Of a stretch of 64,000 bases of DNA, positions 17,716-27,216 are shown one piece after another (the stretch's first letter is position 1; each line of letters starts with the position of its first letter). Origin of the DNA: DASWJZ01 sp963739005 (GTDB lineage Bacteria > Pseudomonadota > Alphaproteobacteria > Rhizobiales > Afifellaceae); the NCBI GenBank assembly GCA_963739005.1, contig CAVTYQ010000002.1, positions 682,001-746,000 on the forward strand, read 5' to 3'. Both the position numbers and the translations under genes were made by a program. The notes under the pieces were generated by a model. That model searched no databases. It was given only the letters and a program-made list of their open reading frames with translations, and was not told where the DNA came from.

Positions 17716-18609
17716 TTAGCGGTTATCTCCCGCCGCGGGCCCAAGAAAGGCGAGCAGCGCCTCCAGCGTCTCCTCCGGGCGCTCCTCCGCCAGATAGTGG
17801 CCGGCATCGATCGCCTGGCCGCGGACGTCGTCCGCCCAGTCGCGCCAGACTGAGAGTGGATCATAGAGCCGCCCGACCACCCCCTTCGCGCCCCAGAGCA
17901 CAAGCAGCGGGCAGGCGATCTTGCGCGTGCCGAAATCGGCCTCGTCGAGCGTCAGGTCGTAGGTCGCACCGGCGCGATAGTCCTCGCAGATCGCGTGCAC
18001 TGTCTGCGGATCGGAAAAAGCGCGCCAGTAGTCGGCGATCGCCTCCGGATCGAAGAATTCCGGCGGCTCGCTCGCGCCCGGCCAATTGCGTTTGAAGAAC
18101 CACTCCGGATCGGCGCCGATCATCTTCTCCGGCAGCGGATAGGGCTGCGGCAGGAAGAACCAGTGCCAATAGGCCATGGCGAAGGCCGTGTCCGCGCGCC
18201 GGTAGTGCTCGAGCGTCGGCAGGATATCGAGCACCGCCAGCCGCTCCACCCGTTCAGGATGGTCGAGCGCCATGCGGTAGGCGCAGCGTCCGCCGCGGTC
18301 ATGACCGACGACGGCGAAACGCTCGAAGCCGAGGCCCTGCATCAGCGCCACCTGGTCACGCGCCATCGCCCGCTTCGAATAGGGCTCGTGATCAGGCGTC
18401 GTCGCGGGCTTCGAGCTCTCGCCGTAGCCGCGAAGGTCGGCGGCGACCACGGTGAACCGCTCCGCCAGCCGCGGCGCGATTCTGTGCCACATCAAATGCG
18501 TCTGCGGATTGCCGTGGAGGAGAAGCAGGGGTGGGCCGGCGCCGCCGATCCGGTAGCGAAGCATCGCCTCGCCAACATCCGCGCGCCGAAGCGCGAAGCC
18601 CTCAAACAT
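17716..18609 (-). CDS. Alpha/beta hydrolase, probable haloacetate (fluoroacetate) dehalogenase
   Basis: The 297-residue product has the alpha/beta hydrolase fold with an Asp nucleophile: VGHDRGGR places D104, with D128 (AVLDILP) and H271 (DAGHYL) completing the triad. R105 and R108 are the expected carboxylate binders, and H149-W150 plus Y211 match the halide pocket described for fluoroacetate dehalogenases; even the numbering nearly coincides with the Burkholderia FA1 enzyme as I recall it. The start at 18609 overlaps the ABC1 gene by eight bases. An epoxide hydrolase role is less likely because the two Tyr proton donors of that group are not evident. Confidence 0.85.
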   Translation of the reverse strand: MFEGFALRRADVGEAMLRYRIGGAGPPLLLLHGNPQTHLMWHRIAPRLAERFTVVAADLRGYGESSKPATTPDHEPYSKRAMARDQVALMQGLGFERFAVVGHDRGGRCAYRMALDHPERVERLAVLDILPTLEHYRRADTAFAMAYWHWFFLPQPYPLPEKMIGADPEWFFKRNWPGASEPPEFFDPEAIADYWRAFSDPQTVHAICEDYRAGATYDLTLDEADFGTRKIACPLLVLWGAKGVVGRLYDPLSVWRDWADDVRGQAIDAGHYLAEERPEETLEALLAFLGPAAGDNR

Positions 18610-19975
18610 CGCCGCCTCGTTCCAGCCCCGCCGCTTTGAGCGCCGCGTCCTGCCGCTTCGCCAGCGCCTCGCGCTCAAAGCCCTCGATCTCCGCCTCGAA
18701 GAACCGGTGGAAGTTGAGCTCGGCCTTGAGATGCAGGAAGACCGCGCCGAGCCCGACGGCGGCGCGGTTCATCAGCACGAACTCGCGCGGGATGGTGACG
18801 GGGCCTTTCGGCTTCAGCCGCTGCTTCACCTGCCAGACCTCGCGGCGGCCGTAGGTGTTGGGGGCGACGCCGTCCGCGATGGTGCGCACCCGGTCGTCGA
18901 GGAGCGGCGCGAAGATGAAGCGCGCCCAAAGGCTCAGCGTATCGACGCGTTCATCGGTCAGGTCGCGAAAGCCCCACGCCGAATAGGCAGCCGCGATCTT
19001 TGCGCGATCGCCATGCTGGAAGCCGCGATAGAGCCCGATGACGCCCTCGACGAAAGTCGGCGAAAAGATGCGGACACAGCCATAGTCGAGGAGGTTCACC
19101 CCCGACGGTTTCCCGCCATCCTCAATGACGGTGTAGTTCCCGAGATGCGGGTCGCCATGGATTACGCCGAAGCGCGCGAAGGGCCGCCACCAGGCGTGAA
19201 AGAGCGCGGTCGCGATCCGGTTGCGCTCTTCGAGCGGCCGGTCGACGAAGGCGAGAAGCCGCTCGCCCTGAAGCCAGGTCATCGTGAGGAGGCGCTTGGT
19301 CGAAAGCTCAGGCACGAAGCGTGGCACGCTGACGTCGTCGGCGTCGGCGAGCATTGCTGCGTAGAGCCGCATGTGCGCGGCTTCGCGCACGTAGTCGAGC
19401 TCCTCGCGCAGCCGTTCGCCAAGCTCCTTCAGGATTTCGCGCGTGTCGATCTCGGGGCTGAAGCGGCGCTGCATGGCAAGCACAACGCCGAGCTGGCTCA
19501 AGTCGGCTTCGACCGCGGAATCCATGTTCGGATATTGCAGCTTGCAGGCAAGCATTGCGCCATCCGGCGCCGTCGCGCGATGCACCTGGCCGAGCGAGGC
19601 GGCGGCGGCCGGCGCGTGCTCGAAGCTCTTGAAGCGCTTCTCCCAGTCGGCCCCAAGCTCCGCCCGCATCCGCCGGCGCACGAATGCCCAGCCCATGGGG
19701 GGCGCTTCCGCCTGCAGTTTCTGCAGCTCAAGGGCGAATTCGGGCGGCAGAACGTCGGGCACGGTGGCGGCAAGCTGCGCAACCTTCATGATCGGGCCCT
19801 TGAGGCCGCCGAGCAGACGGGCGAGCTCGACCGCCTGCGCGCTTCGATCGAATCCTCGCCCAAGCGCCCTTGAGCCGATCGCACGCGCCGCAAAGCCGCC
19901 GACGCCGGTGCCGACCCGGGCATAGCGCGAAAGCCGCCCGGAAAGCCTGTTTCCCTCGTCGTCGGTTGAAGACAT
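18602..19975 (-). CDS. ABC1/AarF (UbiB) family atypical kinase
   Basis: The 457-residue product has the ABC1 kinase signatures: a KxGQ-like KVAQLAATVPD (Gly replaced by Ala), the A-rich loop ASLGQVHRA, the Lys in CKLQYPN, the catalytic loop HGDPHLGNY and the metal-binding DYGCVRI. Members of the family support ubiquinone biosynthesis or lipid homeostasis. No C-terminal transmembrane hairpin like that of UbiB is obvious, so this is a cytoplasmic or peripheral paralogue. ATG 19975 is preferred because AGGT precedes it; ATG 20002 has no ribosome binding site. It is co-transcribed with the dehalogenase. Confidence 0.88.
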   Translation of the reverse strand: MSSTDDEGNRLSGRLSRYARVGTGVGGFAARAIGSRALGRGFDRSAQAVELARLLGGLKGPIMKVAQLAATVPDVLPPEFALELQKLQAEAPPMGWAFVRRRMRAELGADWEKRFKSFEHAPAAAASLGQVHRATAPDGAMLACKLQYPNMDSAVEADLSQLGVVLAMQRRFSPEIDTREILKELGERLREELDYVREAAHMRLYAAMLADADDVSVPRFVPELSTKRLLTMTWLQGERLLAFVDRPLEERNRIATALFHAWWRPFARFGVIHGDPHLGNYTVIEDGGKPSGVNLLDYGCVRIFSPTFVEGVIGLYRGFQHGDRAKIAAAYSAWGFRDLTDERVDTLSLWARFIFAPLLDDRVRTIADGVAPNTYGRREVWQVKQRLKPKGPVTIPREFVLMNRAAVGLGAVFLHLKAELNFHRFFEAEIEGFEREALAKRQDAALKAAGLERGGDV

Positions 19976-20077
19976 CGCGCCGTTACCTGGGCCCGAACGC
20001 ATGGCAACGCAACTGGAAGCGGGTCTCGCGCATTTCCTGTTGCCGGCTCACGGCCAAGAAAATCGGGGGCATCGTCC

Positions 20078-21988
20078 TTGGCGTTCAACACTTCCTTGCA
20101 TCGACCCCTTCCGCCGCGCGCCGACCTCTCGAGCGCCGCCGGAAGCCCTGTACTCATGCTTGCGATGGTCGTCGTCGCGATCGCAGCGCTCTATTTCGGG
20201 CGCGACATCTTCGTACCGCTCGCGCTCGCCATGCTGCTGAGCTTCGCGCTCGCCCCCGCCGTCCGGCGGCTGCGCCGGCTGCGTGTCCCGAACCTCCCTG
20301 CGGTGCTCAGCGTCGTCGTCCTCGCCTTCCTGCTCATCTTCGCGCTCGGCGCAGTGGTCGCCTGGCAGGCGACCGACCTTGCCGAACGCCTCCCGACCTA
20401 TCGCTCGAACATCGAGACGAAGATCGATTCGGTGCTTCAGACGCCGCCGGGCGGACGCTTTTTCGAACGCGCCACCGATATGGTGCGCGATCTCGGCCGC
20501 AAGATCGAACAGGATGACAACAAGGCGGCAGCGGAAAGCGATGCGAGCGCCGCTGTCGCGGGCGACGCCCCGAAGCCGATCCCGGTCGAGATCCATCAGC
20601 CGGCGCCATCCTCGATGCAGATCATCTCCACGATCCTCGGACCGCTTTTGAGTCCGCTCGCCACCGCCGGCATCGTGATCGTGTTCGTGATCTTCCTGTT
20701 GCTGAAGCGGGAGGACCTGCGCGACCGATTGATCCGCCTGACCGGGTCGCGCGGCCTGCCCCGCACCACGCGGGCGCTCGACGACGCGGCGCAGCGCGTC
20801 GGCCGCTATCTCCTGATGCAGCTTGTGGTGAACACGACCTACGCGGTCCCGATCGGCGTCGGTCTGTGGCTGATCGGCATTCCGAACCCGGTCCTTTGGG
20901 GTCTGCTCTGCGGGCTGATGCGCTTCGTCCCTTATATCGGGCCGATCGTCGCGGCATTCTTCCCGCTCGCGCTTTCGATCGCCGTCGATCCGGGTTGGGC
21001 GACGCTTCTCTTGACCGCGGGCCTCTTCATTGTTGTCGAGCTGACCATCAACAACCTGATCGAGCCGTGGCTTTACGGCGTGAGCACGGGGCTTTCGCCG
21101 CTCGCGATCATCGCAGCGGCCGTCTTCTGGACCTGGCTTTGGGGTCCGATCGGCCTGCTTCTGTCGACGCCGCTTACCGTCTGCCTCGTCGTGCTCGGCC
21201 GTCACGTGCCGCAATTCGGCTTCCTCGACGTGCTTCTCGGCAACGAGCCGGCGCTCTCGCCGCCGGAGCTTCTCTACCGGCGACTTCTCGCGGGCGACCC
21301 GAACGAAGCGACGGAGCGGGCGGAGGAATATCTCCGCGACAACACGCTCGACGCCTTCTACGACGCGGTGGCCGTGCCGGCGCTCGCGCTTGCCGAAGAG
21401 GACCGCGCGGAACTCCACCTCACCGACGACCAGCGCCTCCGCGTTTCCGAAAGCGCGTTCCTCCTGATCGACAATCTCGAGGAATGGGAAGGAAACGGAC
21501 ACGCGAAAAGCGAGGAGGAACCGGACGAGCCCGCGGAAGACGATTTCTCAAGGCTGAAGGGCGTGCCGATACTCAGCGTCGGGGCGCGCGGAAATCTCGA
21601 TGACGCAGCGGCGGCGGCGCTTACGCAGCTCCTTGAGCGGCACGGCGCCGACGTCCGCCTCGTCGCGCACGAATCGCTGCAGACAGCGGCGCTCCGCGAA
21701 ACCGAACTTGGGCAACCCGCGGCCGTCGTTCTTTCCTACCTGAATTCCGACTCGCTCGCGCATGCGCGCTTCCTGGTGAGACGCTTCAGGCGGCGCCTGC
21801 CGGAGGCGAAGATCATTGTCGGGCTCTGGACCTTTGAAGAGCAGGAAGCCGGCCGGCGCAATCCGCTCGAAGCGACCCGCGCCGATGCCGTGGCGACATC
21901 GCTCAAGGAGGCAATGGCGAGCGTCTTGGAAGCCGTCGTGATCGTCGAAGCGGACGAGACGCCGCCGGCCTTTGCGGTTCAGCGCTGA
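20078..21988 (+). CDS. AI-2E (PerM) family permease with long C-terminal cytoplasmic domain
   Basis: The 636-residue product has the family's two N-terminal helices, a soluble insert (about 105-180, rich in charged residues), and then about five to six further membrane segments including GLMRFVPYIGPIVAAFFPL, which covers the conserved P-Y-(I/V)-G-P motif. Residues about 380-636 are an additional soluble domain, much longer than in typical members (about 350-400 residues in total). The start is TTG 20078 with CGGGGGC upstream. Substrate unknown: the family includes Na+/H+ antiporters as well as proposed AI-2 exporters. Confidence 0.85.
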   Translation: MAFNTSLHRPLPPRADLSSAAGSPVLMLAMVVVAIAALYFGRDIFVPLALAMLLSFALAPAVRRLRRLRVPNLPAVLSVVVLAFLLIFALGAVVAWQATDLAERLPTYRSNIETKIDSVLQTPPGGRFFERATDMVRDLGRKIEQDDNKAAAESDASAAVAGDAPKPIPVEIHQPAPSSMQIISTILGPLLSPLATAGIVIVFVIFLLLKREDLRDRLIRLTGSRGLPRTTRALDDAAQRVGRYLLMQLVVNTTYAVPIGVGLWLIGIPNPVLWGLLCGLMRFVPYIGPIVAAFFPLALSIAVDPGWATLLLTAGLFIVVELTINNLIEPWLYGVSTGLSPLAIIAAAVFWTWLWGPIGLLLSTPLTVCLVVLGRHVPQFGFLDVLLGNEPALSPPELLYRRLLAGDPNEATERAEEYLRDNTLDAFYDAVAVPALALAEEDRAELHLTDDQRLRVSESAFLLIDNLEEWEGNGHAKSEEEPDEPAEDDFSRLKGVPILSVGARGNLDDAAAAALTQLLERHGADVRLVAHESLQTAALRETELGQPAAVVLSYLNSDSLAHARFLVRRFRRRLPEAKIIVGLWTFEEQEAGRRNPLEATRADAVATSLKEAMASVLEAVVIVEADETPPAFAVQR

Positions 21989-22008
21989 CGGGACTCAGCG
22001 GGCGGCGG

Positions 22009-23829
22009 TCAGCCTTCCGCCTGCTCCAACTCGTCGATCAGGCCGGCGATCACGGAAAGCCCCATCTGCCAGAAGCCGGGATCGCTCGCGTCGAGACCGA
22101 AGGGCGCCAAGAGCTCTTTGTGGCGCTTGGTGCCGCCAGCCTTCAGCATGGCGAAATACTTCTCCTGGAAGCCGCTCTCCGCCCTCTCGTAGACCGCGTA
22201 GAGCGAATTCACGAGGCAATCGCCGAAGGCGTAGGCGTAGACGTAGAACGGCGAGTGGATGAAGTGGGGGATATAGGTCCAGTAGGTCTCGTAGCCGGGG
22301 CCGAGGCGAATGGCCGGCCCGAGGCTTTCGTCCTGTACCTTGAGCCAGATCTCGCCGATCCGTTCGGCGGTGAGCTCGCCGTCGCGCCGCTCAAGATGGA
22401 TGTGCCGTTCGAACGTGTAGAACGCGATCTGCCTGACCACCGTGTTGATCATGTCCTCGACCTTCGCGGCCAGCATGATCCGGCGTTCGCGCGCGTCCGG
22501 CGCCGCCTTGAGGAGCGCGCGGAAGGTCAGCATCTCGCCGAAGACGCTCGCCGTTTCGGCAAGCGTCAGCGGCGTCTGCGACATCAGCAGGCCCTGATCG
22601 GCGGCGAGCACCTGATGCACGCCGTGGCCGAGCTCGTGCGCGAGCGTCATCACGTCACGCGTCTTCCCCTGGTAGTTCAGGAGCACGTAGGGATGTACCG
22701 AGGGGACGGTCGGATGCGCGAAGGCGCCGGGCGCCTTCCCCGGCCGTGTCGGCGCGTCGATCCAGCTCTTATCGAAGAAGCGCTTCGCGATCGCCGCCAT
22801 CTCCGGCGCGAAGCCGCCATAGGCGCCAAGCACCGTTCGTCGCGCCTCTTCCCATCCGACGCGCCGGTCGCTCGATTCCGGCAGCGGCGCGTTGCGGTCC
22901 CAGAATTCGAGCTTGTCCTTGCCAAGCCAGCGGGCTTTTAGAGCGTAATAGCGGTGCGAGAGCCGCGGATAGGCGTCGTGCACCGCCTTGACCAGCGCAT
23001 CGACGACCTCCGGCTCAACCCGGTTCGAAAGGTGCCGCGCCGCCGCCACGTCCCTGAAGCCGCGCCATTCGTCGGAGATCGACTTGTCCTTGGCGAGCAC
23101 GTTGGTGACGTGCGTGAAGAAGCGGATGTTCTCCTTGAAGGTCGCGCCGAGCGCCTCCGCCCCCGCCTTGCGCTTCGTCTCGTCGGGATCGACGAGGCGA
23201 TTGAGCGTCGGCTCGAGCGGCAGCTTCTCGCCGTCGACGTCGAAGCGGAGCGATGCCAGCGTCTCGTCGAAGAGCCGGTTCCAGGCGCCTCGCCCGGTTG
23301 CGTATTTCTCGTGGAAGAGCTGCTCGATCCGATCCTCAAGCTGGTAGGGCCGCTCCAGCCTCAGATCCTCCAGCCACGGCCGGTAGACGGCGAGCGCCGG
23401 CGTCTGAAGCGCCTTTTCGATCACCGCGTCGTCGAGGCGGTTCAGCTCCAGCCCAAAAAACAGAAGATGCGTCGAGATCGCGGTGAGCTTGTCCTGCACG
23501 TCGCCGAAGAATTTCGAGCGCGCCGGATCGGTCGTGTCACCGGCATGGACGAGGCCGGCATAGCTTCCGAGCCGCCCGAGAACCTCCTCGACCTTCTCGA
23601 ATTCGGCGATCGCCTGGGCGAGCTTCGCGCCGCCGTCCGGCGATTCGGCAAGCGTTTTGAGCTCGCCCTTGTAGCGCGCCTCGAAAGCGCGGCTCTCTTC
23701 GTCGGCGCGCTGAAGGTCGCGCTTCAGCTCCGGCGCGTCCATCGCGGCGTAGAGATCGGAGAGATCCCACACCGGCAACGCACCGAGATCGTTGGTTCCT
23801 TGGCTTTTAAGGCGCGCCTCTTTCGCCAC
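22009..23829 (-). CDS. pepF: Oligoendopeptidase F (M3B metallopeptidase)
   Basis: The 606-residue product has the length and C-terminal catalytic domain of PepF/M3B enzymes. The zinc motif HELGH is at about residues 398-402 within MTLAHELGHGVHQ, and the downstream Glu ligand is expected in the LAETASVFGEML helix. It is a cytoplasmic peptidase that degrades short peptides. The start is GTG 23829 with GGGGA upstream. It is transcribed divergently from the response regulator at 23962. Confidence 0.94.
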   Translation of the reverse strand: MAKEARLKSQGTNDLGALPVWDLSDLYAAMDAPELKRDLQRADEESRAFEARYKGELKTLAESPDGGAKLAQAIAEFEKVEEVLGRLGSYAGLVHAGDTTDPARSKFFGDVQDKLTAISTHLLFFGLELNRLDDAVIEKALQTPALAVYRPWLEDLRLERPYQLEDRIEQLFHEKYATGRGAWNRLFDETLASLRFDVDGEKLPLEPTLNRLVDPDETKRKAGAEALGATFKENIRFFTHVTNVLAKDKSISDEWRGFRDVAAARHLSNRVEPEVVDALVKAVHDAYPRLSHRYYALKARWLGKDKLEFWDRNAPLPESSDRRVGWEEARRTVLGAYGGFAPEMAAIAKRFFDKSWIDAPTRPGKAPGAFAHPTVPSVHPYVLLNYQGKTRDVMTLAHELGHGVHQVLAADQGLLMSQTPLTLAETASVFGEMLTFRALLKAAPDARERRIMLAAKVEDMINTVVRQIAFYTFERHIHLERRDGELTAERIGEIWLKVQDESLGPAIRLGPGYETYWTYIPHFIHSPFYVYAYAFGDCLVNSLYAVYERAESGFQEKYFAMLKAGGTKRHKELLAPFGLDASDPGFWQMGLSVIAGLIDELEQAEG

Positions 23830-23885
23830 GCTCGTTCCCCTGTTCCAGATCGCCTGTGTTCCGCGGGACCGCTAATCCGATCTTA

Positions 23886-23953
23886 ACCGTAAGCGAGAGA
23901 CAGTCGGTCAGTTCGAGTCGCCCCCGAGGCGCCGACGGGTTGGTGCTTACGGT
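23886..23953. promoter_or_regulatory. Inverted ACCGTAAGC / GCTTACGGT sites in a divergent promoter region
   Basis: ACCGTAAGC (23886-23894) is repeated exactly in inverted orientation as GCTTACGGT (23945-23953), 50 bases apart. The right-hand copy lies next to the ribosome binding site of the regulator gene at 23962, and the left-hand copy lies in the leader of pepF. The CTT flanks also match if one base is skipped. Such a spaced pair between divergent genes, one a Fis-type regulator, suggests an operator, possibly autoregulatory. No -24/-12 sigma-54 element is apparent. Confidence 0.4.
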
Positions 23954-23961
23954 AAGGTGAT

Positions 23962-25440
23962 ATGGCAGTTCACGTCCTGGTCGTCGATGACGATCCCGCC
24001 GAACGTCGCCACATCGAGGAAATCCTAAAAAACCAAGGTCACTCGGTCGAGGGGGTCGCGAGCGGCGAAGCGGCGCTTGCGCGGCTGTTGAAGGCCGATC
24101 CGACGCCGGTCTCCGCGATGATCCTCGATCTCGTCATGCCCGATATCGACGGCATGGCGGTGCTCGAACGGCTGGCGCGGCATGCGCTCGCCGTACCGGT
24201 AATCGTGCAGACGGCGGCGGGCGGCATTGATACCGGCGCCGCCGCGATCCGCGCCGGCGCCGCCGACTTCCTGGTCAAGCCGGCGACGCCGGAACGGATC
24301 AGGGTCTCGCTCCTGAACGCGCTCAAGATCGGCGCGCTCGAGGGTGAGGTGCTGAGGATGCGTCTCTCGCGTTCCGGCCCCCTCACCCTCGGCGACATCG
24401 CCATGCATTCGCCTGCGATGGAACGGGTCAGCCAACTCGCCGCGCGTGCCACCCGCTCCGCGATCCCGATCCTTATCGAGGGCGAGCGCGGTGTCGGCAA
24501 GGAGCTTCTCGCGCGTGCCATTCACGGTTCGGGCGCGCGCAAGAACCGTCCCTTCGTGGCGCTCCGCTGCGGCGGGATCGATCCGGAGAATGTCGATGCG
24601 GTGCTCTTTGGCGCCGACGGCTGCGGCGGCAAGCTCCGGGAGGCGGCCGGCGGCACGCTCTTCCTCGACGAGATCGGCGCGCTTCCGCAGGCTGCGCAGG
24701 AAGGGCTCGCCCGTTTCATTTCCGCCGAGGCCACCGCAGGGCGGGATGCGCCGCGCGGCGAAATCCGGCTGATTGCCGCGACGGAAATCCGCCTGATCGA
24801 TCATGTCGGCGGAAGGGGATTCCGCCAGGATCTCTACAACCGGCTGAACGTATTTCCGATCTGGCTGCCGCCGCTCCGCGATCGCTGCGCCGACATCCCG
24901 GCGCTGGCGCGGGGCTTCCTTGCGAGACACGCGGCCGAGGCCGGCCGCTCCGGCGTCTCGGGTCTGACCGCTTCCGCCATGCAGCTTCTCCTCGCGCACG
25001 ACTGGCCGGGCAACATCCGTGAATTGGAGCATGCGGTCTTCCGCGCTGTCATGCTGTCAGAGGGCGGCGAGCTCAGACCGCGCGATTTTCCCTCCATTCC
25101 CGGCGCTGTCGCGGCGGAGCCCGCGCTAAGCGCCGCGGAAATCGATCAGAGAGCCGTTGCGGATCGGGAACAGTCTCGCTGCGAGCCGGTTTTGATTCCG
25201 TCGCGACCTGACAAAGCGGGCTTCGCCCGATATGGTGTTGCGCGGCTTTTGGACGAACGCGGCGATATGCGGTCGTTCGGCACGCTTGAAGAAGAAGTCA
25301 TCCGCTTCGCCATCGGCCACTACGGCGGTCGCTTGAGCGAAGTGGCGCGGCGGCTCGGTATTGGCCGCTCGACGCTCTATCGAAAGATGAAGGATTACGG
25401 GATCGCGCACGCAGAATCGAGGGAGCTGGCGCGGGCTTAG
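23962..25440 (+). CDS. NtrC-type response regulator lacking the GAFTGA loop
   Basis: The 492-residue product has a receiver domain (1-120; acidic pocket D9-D11, phosphoacceptor D56, Lys in FLVKPATP), an AAA+ domain (about 145-370; Walker A GERGVGKE at 174-181, Walker B GGTLFLDEIG, arginine fingers in the RQDLYNRLNVFPI region), and a C-terminal Fis-type helix-turn-helix (LSEVARRLGIGRSTLYRKMKDYG). After LFGADG the chain goes straight to CGGKLREAAGG; the GAFTGA loop that contacts sigma-54 is missing. It probably regulates without sigma-54, as reported for Rhodobacter capsulatus NtrC and for TyrR. No histidine kinase is adjacent. Confidence 0.92.
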   Translation: MAVHVLVVDDDPAERRHIEEILKNQGHSVEGVASGEAALARLLKADPTPVSAMILDLVMPDIDGMAVLERLARHALAVPVIVQTAAGGIDTGAAAIRAGAADFLVKPATPERIRVSLLNALKIGALEGEVLRMRLSRSGPLTLGDIAMHSPAMERVSQLAARATRSAIPILIEGERGVGKELLARAIHGSGARKNRPFVALRCGGIDPENVDAVLFGADGCGGKLREAAGGTLFLDEIGALPQAAQEGLARFISAEATAGRDAPRGEIRLIAATEIRLIDHVGGRGFRQDLYNRLNVFPIWLPPLRDRCADIPALARGFLARHAAEAGRSGVSGLTASAMQLLLAHDWPGNIRELEHAVFRAVMLSEGGELRPRDFPSIPGAVAAEPALSAAEIDQRAVADREQSRCEPVLIPSRPDKAGFARYGVARLLDERGDMRSFGTLEEEVIRFAIGHYGGRLSEVARRLGIGRSTLYRKMKDYGIAHAESRELARA

Positions 25441-25461
25441 CCGAAGCGGAAGGACTTTGTG

Positions 25462-27096
25462 ATGAGAGTATTGCGTATTGCGCTCCTGATCTTTGCATTT
25501 GTCGGCATTGCGACACCAGCGCTGGCCCATGTCGACCTCGAGGGGCTCCGCCCGACGGCTGCGGTGACGACGGTGACGCCCTCGCCGCGCGAAAATGCGG
25601 TACAGGCGGCCCTTGAGACCGCCAAAGCCACGGACCCGATCGATAAGCGCGTGCTCGCCGGCGTGCACGATTTCTATGCAGCGCGGAACTTCGATCTCGT
25701 GTGGCTCGGCAATCTCGACGCCCCGCGGCAGATGGCGGGGCTGCGCGATGCGATGGACAAGGCTGCGGACTATGGCCTCGACCCGACTGCCTACGCGACG
25801 CCGAAACTTGCGGCGCATTATCATGACGACCCCCAAGAGCTTGCCCAGGCGGACGTCGAATTCAGCCTCGCGGCGGCGCGCTTCGTCACGCACATCGCCT
25901 CGGGCCGCATCCGGCCCGAAGACATCAGCCCGCAGATCTCGCTGCAGCCGGAGCGCCCCGATATCGCCGAGGCGCTGACCCGCCTGTCGCAGTCGCCGGA
26001 TATCGCCGCCGACCTGGCCGCCTACGAGCCGCCGCACCCGCAGTACGCGGCACTCAAGGCTGCGCTCGCCAAGCTCCGCGCCGATGCCGAGAGCGAACAG
26101 CAGCGGATCGTCATCCCCGATGGAGGGCTCCTGAAACCCGGCGCGCGAGACGCGCGTGCGCCGCTCCTGCGCGCGCGTCTTGGAATCGAGCTCGCCGCGG
26201 ACGCCGACCCGGAAATCTACGACACCCCGCTCGTCGGCGCGGTGAAGGCCTTTCAGGGGGAAAGCGGCCTCAACACGGACGGGATCGTAGGGCCGCAAAC
26301 GATTCAGCTGATGAACGGGCGAAGCCGCGAGGAGGAGATCGCCTCGCTCATCGTCAACCTGGAGCGCTGGCGCTGGATGCCGCGCGACCTCGGCGCGTTC
26401 CACGTCCTAGTGAACGTACCCGAGTTCGTGGTGCGCGTGGTGCAGGACGACGCCGTCGTGCACGAAACACGGGTGATCGTGGGCAAGCCGACCAACCCGA
26501 CGCCGATCTTCTCGAACGCGATAAGCCACATCATCGTCAATCCATATTGGAACGTGCCCGACTCGATCGTTCGCAACGAGCTGATGCCCGAGCTCCGCTC
26601 CGATCCCTGGGGATTCTCCAGCCACGGCTACGAGGTCTTCGCCCGCGTCCAGGGCAGGATGCGGCAGATCGATCCGCGCTGGGTCGCCTGGTACGGAGTC
26701 GACGCGGGGCTGGTGCATATCCGCCAGATCCCCGGCGACTTCAACGCGCTCGGCCGCATCAAGTTCATGTTCCCCAATCAGCACGACGTCTACCTGCACG
26801 ACACGCCGTCGAAGTCGCTGTTCAAGCGCGACTATCGCGCGCTGAGCCATGGCTGCGTCCGGGTGGACAACCCGCTCGATTTCGCCGACGCGCTTCTCCC
26901 CGTGGCGGCGCCCAAGTGGAACTCGGCGCGGCTTCAGAAGCTCTACGGCGGCGAAGAGCGGCGCGTGAACCTCGACACCGCGATCCCGGTGCACCTCGCC
27001 TACTTCACGGCTTGGGCGACACCCGACGGCGATCTGCGCCACTTCGATGACATCTATGGCTACGACGGAGACATGGCCGCCTATCTCGGCTCATAG
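25462..27096 (+). CDS. L,D-transpeptidase, YcbB-type, with peptidoglycan-binding domain
   Basis: The 544-residue product starts with a Sec signal peptide (cleavage near ATPALA-HV). It has a helical N-terminal region, a PG_binding_1 repeat (around VGAVKAFQGESGLNTDGIVG, about 259-278) and a YkuD catalytic domain with SHGCVRV; the active-site Cys is about residue 465. The size and order resemble YcbB (LdtD), which forms 3-3 cross-links in murein. ATG 25462 is chosen over GTG 25459; both share the GAAGGA site. It is 21 bases after the regulator stop and may be read through from it. Confidence 0.92.
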   Translation: MRVLRIALLIFAFVGIATPALAHVDLEGLRPTAAVTTVTPSPRENAVQAALETAKATDPIDKRVLAGVHDFYAARNFDLVWLGNLDAPRQMAGLRDAMDKAADYGLDPTAYATPKLAAHYHDDPQELAQADVEFSLAAARFVTHIASGRIRPEDISPQISLQPERPDIAEALTRLSQSPDIAADLAAYEPPHPQYAALKAALAKLRADAESEQQRIVIPDGGLLKPGARDARAPLLRARLGIELAADADPEIYDTPLVGAVKAFQGESGLNTDGIVGPQTIQLMNGRSREEEIASLIVNLERWRWMPRDLGAFHVLVNVPEFVVRVVQDDAVVHETRVIVGKPTNPTPIFSNAISHIIVNPYWNVPDSIVRNELMPELRSDPWGFSSHGYEVFARVQGRMRQIDPRWVAWYGVDAGLVHIRQIPGDFNALGRIKFMFPNQHDVYLHDTPSKSLFKRDYRALSHGCVRVDNPLDFADALLPVAAPKWNSARLQKLYGGEERRVNLDTAIPVHLAYFTAWATPDGDLRHFDDIYGYDGDMAAYLGS

Positions 27097-27216
27097 ATAG
27101 AAACGGTTCACAATGCCCGGATTCCGCCCCAAACCGCCCGGAAGTGCCGCAATTCTGCCATAGGCCGATTTTTAAGTCCGAGTTAAGCATCATACGCGAC
27201 GATCGACGCCCGCTGG

